From contig NZ_JBANDC010000008.1 in assembly GCF_038896935.1 (NCBI RefSeq), positions 1 through 64,000 of the forward strand: DNA of 64,000 bases, in the 5' to 3' direction. The notes under the pieces were generated by a model. It was not told where the DNA came from, made no database searches, and saw nothing but the letters and a program-made list of their open reading frames with translations. Both the position numbers and the translations under genes were made by a program. The stretch comes from Collimonas rhizosphaerae (GTDB lineage Bacteria > Pseudomonadota > Gammaproteobacteria > Burkholderiales > Burkholderiaceae_D). The first letter of the stretch is position 1. Every line of letters starts with the position of its first letter. Of this stretch, positions 8,749 to 17,944 are shown one piece after another.

Positions 8749-9794
8749 TCCAGCGCCTGCTCGACAAGCCGCATCGTTTCCAGTTCTTCCAGGCGGTGAT
8801 GATGCTGGAGCTGTGGCTGAAGCAGAACGGCGTCCCGCATGAGGAAGCGGTCAGCGATTTCCTGCGTTTCCAGAACACGGTGTCGCTGAACTTTCCGCCG
8901 AGCGAGATCGAAGCGCTGGAAGTGTCGCCCAAGCTGACCCGGCAATCGGTGGAAGAACTGCTGGAAGCGCTGCAGACCAACCAGCTCGACAACATCGCGC
9001 TGACGCCGGCGTTCATCGGCTTTTTAGGCAGCAACGGCACGCTTCCCAGTCACTACTCGGAGCGTATCGCCGCGCACCAGCTGTATGAAAAGGACCACGG
9101 CCCGCGCGCTTTCCTGGATGTTTTCTCGAACCGCAGCGTGGCCCTGTTTTTCAAGGCCTGGCGCAAGTACCGGCTGGAATTCAAGTACCAGGTCGACGGC
9201 AAGGACAGTTTCCTGCCGCTGCTGATGTCGCTGGCCGGCCTTGGCCACCGCACTTTGCGCGGCCGCATGTCGGAAGACGGCGCTGGATTGCTGGATGAAT
9301 CGCTCGGGCATTTTGCCGCGGCCATCCGGCATCGGCCGCCGTCCGCGGCGTACATGCAGCGGGTCTTGCGCGAATATTTTTCGGTGCCGATCACGATCGA
9401 GCAGTTTGTCGGCCATTGGTACAACGTGCCGGTCGACCAGCAAACCGTACTGGGTTCGACCAACGCCCTGCTGGGCAGCGTGGCGATGGTGGGCGAACGG
9501 GTATGGCAGCGCGACCTGCGCATGCGCCTGAAAATCGGCCCGCTGGCCAAAAAGAAATTTGAAAGCTTTTTGCCCGGCGGCGCGGCTGCTGTCGGGCTGC
9601 AAAAAATACTGGCGATGTTTACCAGCGTCTTCCTGGAATATGAAATACAGCTGATCTTGCGCGCGGACCAGGTGCAAAGCGTCAGCCTCGGTTCCGACCC
9701 TGAAAGCGGGCGGCTGGGCTGGGATACCTTCGTCACCAGCAAACCGGAAGAGAACGACCGCACCGATGTCTGTTACGAAATTCACTCACTTTGA
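8712..9794 (+). CDS. tssG: T6SS baseplate protein TssG
   Basis: TssG joins the two TssF copies in each baseplate wedge and binds TssK. The 360-aa product is of normal length and contains FQFFQAVMMLE near the N-terminus, FIGFLGSNGTLPSHYSE (about 102-118), and FLDVFSNRSVALFFKAWRKYR. The C-terminal segment LGSVAMVGERVWQRD matches the family. The ATG lies inside tssF (37-bp overlap), indicating coupled translation. Confidence 0.94.
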   Translation: MLTAQRRFEPSVIQRLLDKPHRFQFFQAVMMLELWLKQNGVPHEEAVSDFLRFQNTVSLNFPPSEIEALEVSPKLTRQSVEELLEALQTNQLDNIALTPAFIGFLGSNGTLPSHYSERIAAHQLYEKDHGPRAFLDVFSNRSVALFFKAWRKYRLEFKYQVDGKDSFLPLLMSLAGLGHRTLRGRMSEDGAGLLDESLGHFAAAIRHRPPSAAYMQRVLREYFSVPITIEQFVGHWYNVPVDQQTVLGSTNALLGSVAMVGERVWQRDLRMRLKIGPLAKKKFESFLPGGAAAVGLQKILAMFTSVFLEYEIQLILRADQVQSVSLGSDPESGRLGWDTFVTSKPEENDRTDVCYEIHSL

Positions 9795-9818
9795 CCATGC
9801 ATGGATGGGAAGGCTTCA

Positions 9819-12521
9819 ATGAGCATCAATCTCAAAACCTTAATCAGCAAACTGAACGACACCTCACGCCTGGCAGCGGAACGCGCGGCAAACATCTGCG
9901 TCGGCCGTGGCCAATATGAAGTGGATATCGAACATCTGTTCCTGGCCTTGCTGGAACAGCCCAAGAGCGACTTTGCGGTGATTGCGCGCAAATCCGGCAT
10001 CAGCCTCGCTGCGCTGGAAAGCGACCTGCAGGGCGAAATCGACCGCTTCAAGAACGGCAACGCACGCACCCCGGTATTTTCGCCGCACCTGCCCAAGCTG
10101 TTTGAACACGCCTGGCTGATCGCCTCGCTGGACAACCAGTCGGGACGCATCCGCAGCGGCCACCTGCTGCTGGCGCTGCTGACCGAGCCGGACCTGGTGC
10201 AGCTGGCGTACCGCGGCTCCAAGCTGTTCATCAAGTTCAAGCTGGACGACCTCAAGCACGACCTGGAAAAACTGACCGAAGGCTCGCAGGAAAGCGCGTC
10301 CGCGGATGGCGGCGGCGCCACGGCTGAAGACCAGGGCGGCGATCCGGTGCAGGACCTGACCGCCAAGGGCGAAGCCTCGAAAACTCCTTCGCTCGACAAA
10401 TTCACCACCAACCTGACCCAGCGCGCACGCGAAGGCAAGGTCGATCCCGTGATCGGCCGCGATACCGAAATCCGCCAGACCATCGACATCCTGATGCGGC
10501 GCCGGCAAAACAACCCGATCCTGACCGGCGAGGCCGGCGTCGGCAAGACCGCGGTAGTGGAAGGCCTGGCGCTGCGGATTGCGCAAAAAGACGTGCCCGA
10601 CGTGCTGCAGGGCGTGGAGCTGCACACCCTCGACATGGGTCTGCTGCAAGCCGGCGCCAGCGTCAAAGGCGAGTTTGAAAACCGCCTGAAAAGCGTGATC
10701 GACGAAGTCAAGAAAAGCTCGCACGCCATCATCCTGTTCATCGACGAAGCCCACACCATGATCGGCGCCGGCGGCCAGGCCGGCCAGAACGATGCCGCCA
10801 ACCTGCTGAAACCGGCGCTGGCGCGCGGCGAACTGCGCACCATCGCCGCCACCACGTGGAGCGAATACAAGAAATATTTTGAGAAAGACGCCGCCCTGGC
10901 GCGCCGTTTCCAGGTAGTGAAGGTCGAGGAACCGAGCGAAGAACTGGCTTGCGCCATGCTGCGCGGCATGGCGCCGCTGATGGAAAAACACTTTGGCGTG
11001 CGCGTCTTCGACGAAGCCATCACCGAAGCGGTGCGCCTGTCGCACCGCTATATCAGCGGCCGCCAGCTGCCGGACAAGGCGATCAGCGTACTCGACACGG
11101 CGTGCGCCAAAGTTGCGCTGGGCCAGAACGCCACGCCGGCCCTGATCGAAAACATCGTCAAGAAACTGGACCGCCTGGTAGCCGAGCTGAATTCGCTGGA
11201 ACGCGAATCGAATGCCGGCGGCAAGCACGCTGAACGCTTGAAAGAATTGCGCGAACTGCAGGCGAAACTGACTGCGGAGCTGGCCCTCCACAGCGAACGC
11301 TGGGAAAAGGAAAAAGCCCTGACCGACCGCATCAAGGCCGCCCGCACGGAACTCGAAGCAACGCCGGCGGCGGAACAGACCCCAGCCGACGATGCGGCCA
11401 AGCCTTCCAGGAAAGCAGCCAAGGACAGCAAGGAAGCCCAGGAATTGGCGAAACTGATCGAGGAACTGAAAACGCTGCAAGGCGAAACACCGATGGTCCC
11501 GGTGCAGGTCGACGGCCTGGTGGTGGCGGAAATCGTCGCCAGCTGGACCGGCATCCCGCTCGGCAAGATGGTCAAGGATGAAATCAAGACCGTGATCAAC
11601 CTCGGCGCCCTGCTGCATGAACGGGTGCTGGGCCAGTCGCACGCGATCGAAGCAGTGGCGCAGCGCGTGCGCACTTCACGCGCCAACCTGGACGATCCGA
11701 ACAAACCCAAGGGTGTGTTCCTGTTCGTCGGCCCGTCCGGCGTCGGCAAGACCGAGACCGCGCTGGCGCTGGCCGATGTGCTGTACGGCGGCGAACGCAA
11801 GCTGGTCACCATCAACATGAGCGAATACCAGGAAGCGCACAGCGTCTCCGGCCTGAAAGGCTCGCCGCCGGGTTATGTCGGCTACGGCGAAGGCGGCGTC
11901 CTGACCGAGGCGGTGCGGCGCAATCCGTACAGCGTGGTGCTGCTGGACGAGGTGGAGAAAGCCCACCCGGACGTGCTCGAACTGTTCTTCCAGGTGTTCG
12001 ACAAGGGTGTGCTGGACGACGCCGAAGGCCGCGAAATCGACTTCAAGAACACCATCATCATCCTCACCAGCAATGTCGCCTCCAGCCTGATCATGCAAAG
12101 CTGCCTGAACAAGGCGGCGGCGGAACTGCCGAGCACCGACGACCTGGAACAGGCGATCAGGCCGCAGCTGGTGAAAGCCTTCAAGCCGGCTTTCCTGGGA
12201 CGCCTGAAAGTCATTCCTTACTACCCGATTTCGGACGACGTGCTGGTCGAGATCATCAACCTCAAGCTGGGACGTATCCAGAAACGCATCGCCGTCAACC
12301 ACAAGGCCGAGTTCAGCTACGACGAGCCGCTGGTCGAAGCGGTGCTGGCGCGCTGCACCGAAGTCGATTCCGGCGCCCGCAATGTCGACAATATCCTCAA
12401 CGGCACGCTGCTGCCGGAAATTGCCGAAACCGTGCTGGCCAAGATGGCCGAAGGCGGCAGCATCGCCAAGATCAAGGTCACCGCCAACAAGCAGGGCCAA
12501 TTCAAATACGCGATCAAATAG
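9819..12521 (+). CDS. clpV: T6SS sheath-recycling AAA+ ATPase ClpV (TssH)
   Basis: ClpV extracts TssC from contracted sheaths and recycles it. I place the start at 9819 (MSINLKTL), 5 bases after GGGAAGG; an in-frame ATG at 9801 lacks a ribosome site. The 900-aa protein has a Clp N-domain (about 1-150), AAA1 with Walker A GEAGVGKT (about 237-244) and Walker B LFIDEAH, and a coiled-coil middle domain with an Ala/Lys/Pro-rich stretch at about 515-540. AAA2 follows with GPSGVGKT (about 638-645) and VVLLDEVEKAH. Both ATPase sites look intact. Confidence 0.96.
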   Translation: MSINLKTLISKLNDTSRLAAERAANICVGRGQYEVDIEHLFLALLEQPKSDFAVIARKSGISLAALESDLQGEIDRFKNGNARTPVFSPHLPKLFEHAWLIASLDNQSGRIRSGHLLLALLTEPDLVQLAYRGSKLFIKFKLDDLKHDLEKLTEGSQESASADGGGATAEDQGGDPVQDLTAKGEASKTPSLDKFTTNLTQRAREGKVDPVIGRDTEIRQTIDILMRRRQNNPILTGEAGVGKTAVVEGLALRIAQKDVPDVLQGVELHTLDMGLLQAGASVKGEFENRLKSVIDEVKKSSHAIILFIDEAHTMIGAGGQAGQNDAANLLKPALARGELRTIAATTWSEYKKYFEKDAALARRFQVVKVEEPSEELACAMLRGMAPLMEKHFGVRVFDEAITEAVRLSHRYISGRQLPDKAISVLDTACAKVALGQNATPALIENIVKKLDRLVAELNSLERESNAGGKHAERLKELRELQAKLTAELALHSERWEKEKALTDRIKAARTELEATPAAEQTPADDAAKPSRKAAKDSKEAQELAKLIEELKTLQGETPMVPVQVDGLVVAEIVASWTGIPLGKMVKDEIKTVINLGALLHERVLGQSHAIEAVAQRVRTSRANLDDPNKPKGVFLFVGPSGVGKTETALALADVLYGGERKLVTINMSEYQEAHSVSGLKGSPPGYVGYGEGGVLTEAVRRNPYSVVLLDEVEKAHPDVLELFFQVFDKGVLDDAEGREIDFKNTIIILTSNVASSLIMQSCLNKAAAELPSTDDLEQAIRPQLVKAFKPAFLGRLKVIPYYPISDDVLVEIINLKLGRIQKRIAVNHKAEFSYDEPLVEAVLARCTEVDSGARNVDNILNGTLLPEIAETVLAKMAEGGSIAKIKVTANKQGQFKYAIK

Positions 12522-12533
12522 AACGGAGAAAAC

Positions 12534-12902
12534 ATGGATGCAGCAACCAAGCAGAAAATCCTGAAGCAGTGCTATTCGAAGCGCTTCGACGAGAAATACA
12601 GCCGCAAATTCCAGTACCAGGACAAGGCCACCGATGTCCGCAACTACGTCAAGCTGACGCCTGCGGACATCATCGACCTGCTCGATACGGCTTCCGCATC
12701 GGCGCGTTCACAGGCGCGCCTGCTGCTGCAGCTGATGCAGGGACGGCCGTGGCTGCCGTCGGCGACGGCGCATGAAGGCGGGACCGGGAATCAGCGCGGC
12801 GTGGACAACAACCTGCACATCACGCTGAAGGTGGGGGACAAGAGCTATCACTTGCGCTGCAAGGAACAGCCTGGGTTGCATGTTATCCAGATTACCGGAT
12901 AG
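12534..12902 (+). CDS. Unknown 122-aa protein following clpV
   Basis: This short gene starts 12 bp after clpV behind an AACGGAGAA ribosome site, so it is almost certainly the last gene of the tssB-clpV operon. The product is predicted cytosolic, without signal peptide or membrane helix. The N-terminal part is basic and helical (KQKILKQCYSKRFDEKYSRKF). A TPADIIDLLDTASASARSQARLL helical region follows, and the C-terminus is beta-like (LHITLKVGDKSYHLRC). I do not recognise the family. Position suggests a T6SS accessory or regulator; this is inference only. Confidence 0.8.
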   Translation: MDAATKQKILKQCYSKRFDEKYSRKFQYQDKATDVRNYVKLTPADIIDLLDTASASARSQARLLLQLMQGRPWLPSATAHEGGTGNQRGVDNNLHITLKVGDKSYHLRCKEQPGLHVIQITG

Positions 12903-12927
12903 CCTCTACGAAAACCGCTCAAACAAT

Positions 12928-12962
12928 GCGCTAGAGCCCTTCCGGTCAGAAGGCTTTAGCGC
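12928..12962. terminator. Bidirectional hairpin terminator between convergent genes
   Basis: GCGCTAGAGCCCTTC (12928-12942) pairs with GAAGGCTTTAGCGC (12949-12962), with one wobble pair and one bulge. It lies between the end of the T6SS plus-strand operon and the convergent immunity gene, whose stop codon is inside the right arm. There is no long T-run, so it is a likely but not textbook terminator. Confidence 0.5.
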
Positions 12963-13354
12963 AACGATGAAATCCAGTCCTGCAACGAAGTTGCCTCTTG
13001 TTCGAAATCCTCCGGCCCCAGGTCCCCAAGATCAGAACTGTAGATGGCCAAATCGTCCGACTCTGACCGGATCAGGAAGCCGCGGCCACCGCTATCGTCG
13101 CCGACCAGCAGATACTCCGGACAATAGGTGCTTATCTCATATGTCGTGTTACGTTCCAGCATGGATGCGGTATCGTAAAGTGTCGCCCCTTGCGGTGTAA
13201 TAAAACCATTCGTACTACGATAAAAATCCTCCAGCTGCGCTGGAATCTGCCGTCCAAGCTGTTGCCGCATCTGATCTATTTCTACCTGCGAGGCAGGCGC
13301 CACGGCTGCGCCCAGAGCAATAATATTTGTGATATCCATCGTTAAATCCGGCAT
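12956..13354 (-). CDS. SUKH (SMI1/KNR4)-type immunity protein for the RHS toxin
   Basis: The 132-aa product shows the SUKH immunity pattern: an N-terminal helix (VEIDQMRQQLGRQIPAQLEDFYRSTNGF) and a beta-rich half with LLVGDDSGGRGFLI (about 84-97) and IYSSDLGD. SUKH proteins bind and neutralise diverse polymorphic nuclease toxins. The gene lies directly downstream of the RHS toxin gene, overlapping its end by 13 bp if the ATG at 13354 is used; an alternative in-frame ATG at 13339 lies just after the toxin stop. Toxin-immunity pairing is inferred from position and family. Confidence 0.85.
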   Translation of the reverse strand: MPDLTMDITNIIALGAAVAPASQVEIDQMRQQLGRQIPAQLEDFYRSTNGFITPQGATLYDTASMLERNTTYEISTYCPEYLLVGDDSGGRGFLIRSESDDLAIYSSDLGDLGPEDFEQEATSLQDWISSLR

Positions 13355-16300
13355 CCTAAAGAAGTGAAATATTTGTAAGAACTGGCAATCGCTCTGCGTG
13401 CTCGGCCAACGGGAACACCGGCGTCAATCAGCTGCTTATAACCGGTATTCATTTCTTCTCTGAGCGTAGTTGATCCCCATTTTCCTCCCGGCAGTGCCGA
13501 CAACCGTGTCCGCCACGCTCTTTGCGCCGCCGAGACCTGAGCATGCTCGTAACCGCTGGAAGATCTCAATAATATCGTAGGAGCGTCACCACTGTTGTAG
13601 TTTGCAATGTTTGCCTTAGCCCAGGCGTCCTGGACAGGATGATGTGACTGAACGCGTAGGTCTGGCAAGGTATTGGTATGTCCAGCAGCACGATTTACAC
13701 CTGGACTCAGCTCGCTGTGAGATCCGACATCATGCGTCTGGGCCCCACCAGGACGAATGGTCAAGCCAAGCGGGTCTATCCAGGCGAAGGTATTGGGTGC
13801 GTAGGAATACAGGGCTATCCCCCCATCCAGCCCTATTGGATCCTGCCCGATAAATTGTCCGATATCCGGGTCGTAATACCGATAGCGGTTGTAATGCATA
13901 CCGGTTTCAGTATCAAAATACTGACCTTGCAGCCGGAGCGGATTATCCACGGTCTGCGCATGCATCTGCCGCACCGCTCCCATTGCCGTGTAGCCGGCCG
14001 ACCACGCCACTGTTCCGTCAGCATCCGTCAGCCTTGTCGGACAGCCGTTGGGATCAACGTGATAGTGAAACACATGCCCAGCCGCCGCACTTCCGTTCGA
14101 TCCTGTTGCGCCCGCATCCATTTCCGGAATTGCTGGCGTGTTTCCAGATGCCGGCATGAGCGCAAGCGATGGCGCGCCCGCGTTGCCGCCCAGCTGTATT
14201 CCCGCTCCCAATCCGGTGCTGTCCAACTGCTGCCGGCTGCCGAGGCTGGCCAAGATCCGGTTTTCATGCGCTGGCGATACGGGACCGTCTAAAACGCCGA
14301 GCTTTACGCTGCCTAAGCCTCCCAAACCGCCGGCGGCGGGCGCACCTGCCTTCAAAGTTTCAGGTGCACGCGCAGCAGCACCGGACATATTTTTCTCTGC
14401 CGCTGCACCAATGCCGCTCGCCGTACTCTCTTTAGCCGGACGATCAATCAATGCGAACGGCACAAACGTGGCAGGATAATAAACAAACTCTCTTACCTGG
14501 CTATGCATTTCCTTCAGAGCATTCAGGCGGCGGCGCGCAGCCATAAAATCTGCAACGTTTCCGGCTGACCATATATCCGCGAAGTTGCCGGTATCGTCAG
14601 ACTGCCGGACTTCTCCCAATAGGGCGTCGCCATCCCAGAAGAACCAGGTGGTGTGGTTTTGATTACGCTTGAACACCCGGCGCCCTAGCGGATCATAGCC
14701 ATAGCGGGTCGACTGGCCGCCATTGCGGCTTTCGATCAAGCGCTGGTTAGCATCCCAGCGCAGTTGCAGGGATACGGTACTAGGTGCAGCCGAACCAGTT
14801 TCGCGTCGTATCAGGTTGCCGACGCGGTCGAATACATAATGCCGTCCCTCGTGATCACCTTCGCGGCTCCAGGTTATCTCTGCCTGATTTTCAGCACCCG
14901 CAGCCTGCCGCATTGCGATTTCCCGGATCTGCGTACGCAAGCTATCACCCGCCGGATCGCAGAGGAATTTCGTGACGCGACCGGCAGGATCGGTATGTTG
15001 CAAGAGATTGCCTAGCGGGTCATATTGATACAGGCTGCTGCCGTGGTCGCTGTCGCTGCGTCGCGTCTGGTTGCCGGCATGGTCGTAATCGTAACTGGTA
15101 TCGAACAGCGGCATCTGGTCGCGCAACACCGTTTGAGCGCTCAAATGGCCGGCCGCGTTGTAGCTGAGATGACGCTGGACCTTGCTGCTCAGGTATTCTT
15201 TCGTAGCGCGTCCAAGAGCGTCGCGTTCAATCAGGATAGGGGGCTCCGAGTTGATGGCCACGCTTGCCACCTGATCGCACAAATCGAAGGTGCAAACGAC
15301 ATTATTGCCGGCGCTAGTTTGCCGCGATAAGCGATTGCCGACTTCATCATAGCGATTCTCGATCTTGAAACCATCCTGGCTTTCTTCACTCAGATTGCCG
15401 TCGGCATCGAATTTACGCAGTACGTGGCGATATGGATTGCGCATCTCGATCAAAGCGCCATTCCTGTCGTAGCTATACGTTTCCTGCATTTGCCGCGCGA
15501 GATCATCGTTATCCGGCAGCGTTTTCCTGGTAATCCGACCCAATCGGTCAGTGGCGTAACTGATCGTCCGCCCCAAAGGATCGCAACTACTCAACAAAGC
15601 GCCCCTGGCGTCGTAGCGATATTGACGCGACTGCTCCCAATAATCGCTCTCTTCTACAATACGGCCCAAAGCATCGCGCTTGAGCCGGTAAGTTTCCTTG
15701 CGCTGATTTACCACTCCAACCAATTGCTGCTCAGTGTCATACAAATACTCGACAGTCTGGCCGTCTGCATGCAGGCGCTTTGCGAGCCTGCCCGTGCCAG
15801 CATAGTCCAGAATGGTTCTCGCGCCGTCCTGGGAAGTGTAGCTGACCAACTGGTCCTCCGCGTCATAGTCGCAAAAGGAGCTCGCGCCATCCGCATCAAG
15901 TGTCTGCAACAAACGTCCTTTGGCATCGTAGCGATATTCGGTAACGCCGCCGACAGGATCTGTAATACGCTTCAGATATCCAAGGGCATCGTGCTCGAAA
16001 TAGCTAAGACGGCCGAGCGCATCTGTCAAATGAGAAAGATTCCCGTAACGGTCAAACGCCAACGCCGTAACAGCGCCGCGCGGATTCACCAAGGTAAGCA
16101 GCTGACCGTAAGCATCGTAAGTAAAATGCGAACGCGCGCCCATTGCCGTACTTTGTTCGAGCAACAAACCGTTTTCGCTCCAGCTGCGGCGCCAGTGCTT
16201 GCCAAGCGGGTCGACCACTTCGGTAATACGATTAGCGTCATCGAACACCATGACGGTCGCGTTGCCCTCAGCATCCAGCAGTTTCAGCAAATTGCCCCGC

Positions 16301-17931
16301 TCGTCATACTCAAATTCCGTACGTGATCCGATAGGATCAACCACTGCTGTAGTCCGTCCTAATTCATCGTATTCGAATACCGTAACACCGCCCAGCGGGT
16401 CAATTTCGCACAAAGGTAAATTATCTTCGTCGAACTTGATCAACGAAATATTGCCGAGAGAATCGGTGACTTCAATCTCGCGCAACACCGTGTTGTACGC
16501 AAAACGGCTGTCATGCAGGCCGTTTTCACCCCAGGCGCGTATAACGCGCCATTCATCGTCATAGGCATAATAGAAGGAGAGGCCGAGGCGGTCCGCATGG
16601 CGCACCAAGCGATGATGATCATAATCAAAGGTGCGAGCAGCGTTAAGCACGTCGAATGCTGCGACCATATCGCGGTTCTGGTACTTGTATGTCACCAGCG
16701 GATAGTTCAGTCCGGTACCAGGATCGTGCAGGCTGAGCTGATGAATTTTACCGTCGTATTCATGCACTTCGACAAAACGGCCAGGAAGTTCACCGATACC
16801 GCTCTCTATGATTCGTGTCAGATGACCATCGACACGTTCAAAGTGCCAATGATTGCCGCACAGATCTTCGATCCTTTCGATCTGCAAGTACAAGGCTTGA
16901 CGCAACGGCGCGACGTTCGGCGCGGGTTTGCGGAAGACGTAGCGGAGATCGTCTTTGGTCACGACATGTAATTCATCCGTATCATCGCTTCTGATCCAAT
17001 GCAACTTTGCGCCGTCAACCAATTCCATCACGGCGTGGCTCGAGCCTGTGGATTCGGGTAATTGAGGAAATACCGCCGCGCCGCTCGCCGCGAAAAACAG
17101 CACCATGCCGTCCGGTTCGATTTCCAATCGAAAATCCGCGGGCGTCTGCCAGCCATATCCACAGATGCCATCATGGCTGTTATTCGAGGAGTAGCCGCGG
17201 CTCCAGATCAACGGCAGGCGGCCTGGTATGGAAAAATCTTCATGGAAAACCGCGACGCTGCCATCGCGGATATCGACCGGTTCAGCACGCAACACCTTAC
17301 ATTTCAGGAAGCCGGGCTCCATATTCTTGAACAGCTTCTGGCGCGCCTTTTTGAACGCCTCTCCTACCCGCTGAAAACCCTTGGTTCGACGTAAAGCCTT
17401 CAAACCTTTGCCCAAGGCTGCAAATCCCAGCTTGGATGCAATCCCCATCAAGGAAATCGTCGGCGGCCCGCCGACAAACACGCTATCCGGTATCGCCAGG
17501 TTGACCGAAGTCGGCAAAGTCATCGACAGATGCGGCTTGGATGGCTTTTTCAGGCGGAACGGCGGCACCATGCCGACTACGCTGCAATCCAGCACCGGCA
17601 TGCCCAGGCGCGAGAACGGCGAATCGTCGGCAAGCACGGTCTTGCTGCCCATGAACAGCTCATCATCGAACTGCGGTCCGCCTGGGGCGCGCAGGAACGG
17701 CACCCACAGCGCCAGCGGGATATGCACCGACAATCCTCCGGTCCCCGCGGTGGCGCGCTTGACGCCGGCTACCTGCACCGTGGCGCCGATGAATGGCAGG
17801 TAATCGAAGGGATCGAGCACCATCGAGATGTGCGCGGTCGGCAGCGGCACCGGCGGCGTTCCCGGCACCAGTTCGTACATGTGGATGTCGATCCCGATTT
17901 GCGGATCGAAATGCTTGGCGGCGTTAGTCAT
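13342..17931 (-). CDS. rhs: PAAR-like/RHS-repeat polymorphic toxin with C-terminal SHH-type HNH nuclease
   Basis: This 1529-aa T6SS effector has an N-terminal PAAR-like cap (about 1-170; DDELFMGSKTVLADDSPFSR, VGGPPTISLMG). A basic linker follows, then a DUF6531-type start (VDIRDGSVAVFHEDFSIPG) and about 25 YD/RHS repeats forming the cocoon. The RHS core ends with RYYDPDIGQFIGQDPIGLDGG and DPLGL near residue 1390. The 139-residue tip contains VQSHHPVQDAW (His1430-His1431) and ends YKYFTSLG, matching the Tox-SHH class of HNH/endonuclease VII toxins. Tip and immunity gene are visibly less G+C-rich than the flanking vgrG, a usual sign of cassette exchange. DNA cleavage is inferred from family. 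Confidence 0.92.
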   Translation of the reverse strand: MTNAAKHFDPQIGIDIHMYELVPGTPPVPLPTAHISMVLDPFDYLPFIGATVQVAGVKRATAGTGGLSVHIPLALWVPFLRAPGGPQFDDELFMGSKTVLADDSPFSRLGMPVLDCSVVGMVPPFRLKKPSKPHLSMTLPTSVNLAIPDSVFVGGPPTISLMGIASKLGFAALGKGLKALRRTKGFQRVGEAFKKARQKLFKNMEPGFLKCKVLRAEPVDIRDGSVAVFHEDFSIPGRLPLIWSRGYSSNNSHDGICGYGWQTPADFRLEIEPDGMVLFFAASGAAVFPQLPESTGSSHAVMELVDGAKLHWIRSDDTDELHVVTKDDLRYVFRKPAPNVAPLRQALYLQIERIEDLCGNHWHFERVDGHLTRIIESGIGELPGRFVEVHEYDGKIHQLSLHDPGTGLNYPLVTYKYQNRDMVAAFDVLNAARTFDYDHHRLVRHADRLGLSFYYAYDDEWRVIRAWGENGLHDSRFAYNTVLREIEVTDSLGNISLIKFDEDNLPLCEIDPLGGVTVFEYDELGRTTAVVDPIGSRTEFEYDERGNLLKLLDAEGNATVMVFDDANRITEVVDPLGKHWRRSWSENGLLLEQSTAMGARSHFTYDAYGQLLTLVNPRGAVTALAFDRYGNLSHLTDALGRLSYFEHDALGYLKRITDPVGGVTEYRYDAKGRLLQTLDADGASSFCDYDAEDQLVSYTSQDGARTILDYAGTGRLAKRLHADGQTVEYLYDTEQQLVGVVNQRKETYRLKRDALGRIVEESDYWEQSRQYRYDARGALLSSCDPLGRTISYATDRLGRITRKTLPDNDDLARQMQETYSYDRNGALIEMRNPYRHVLRKFDADGNLSEESQDGFKIENRYDEVGNRLSRQTSAGNNVVCTFDLCDQVASVAINSEPPILIERDALGRATKEYLSSKVQRHLSYNAAGHLSAQTVLRDQMPLFDTSYDYDHAGNQTRRSDSDHGSSLYQYDPLGNLLQHTDPAGRVTKFLCDPAGDSLRTQIREIAMRQAAGAENQAEITWSREGDHEGRHYVFDRVGNLIRRETGSAAPSTVSLQLRWDANQRLIESRNGGQSTRYGYDPLGRRVFKRNQNHTTWFFWDGDALLGEVRQSDDTGNFADIWSAGNVADFMAARRRLNALKEMHSQVREFVYYPATFVPFALIDRPAKESTASGIGAAAEKNMSGAAARAPETLKAGAPAAGGLGGLGSVKLGVLDGPVSPAHENRILASLGSRQQLDSTGLGAGIQLGGNAGAPSLALMPASGNTPAIPEMDAGATGSNGSAAAGHVFHYHVDPNGCPTRLTDADGTVAWSAGYTAMGAVRQMHAQTVDNPLRLQGQYFDTETGMHYNRYRYYDPDIGQFIGQDPIGLDGGIALYSYAPNTFAWIDPLGLTIRPGGAQTHDVGSHSELSPGVNRAAGHTNTLPDLRVQSHHPVQDAWAKANIANYNSGDAPTILLRSSSGYEHAQVSAAQRAWRTRLSALPGGKWGSTTLREEMNTGYKQLIDAGVPVGRARRAIASSYKYFTSLGCRI

Positions 17932-17944
17932 GGACCTGTCTTCC

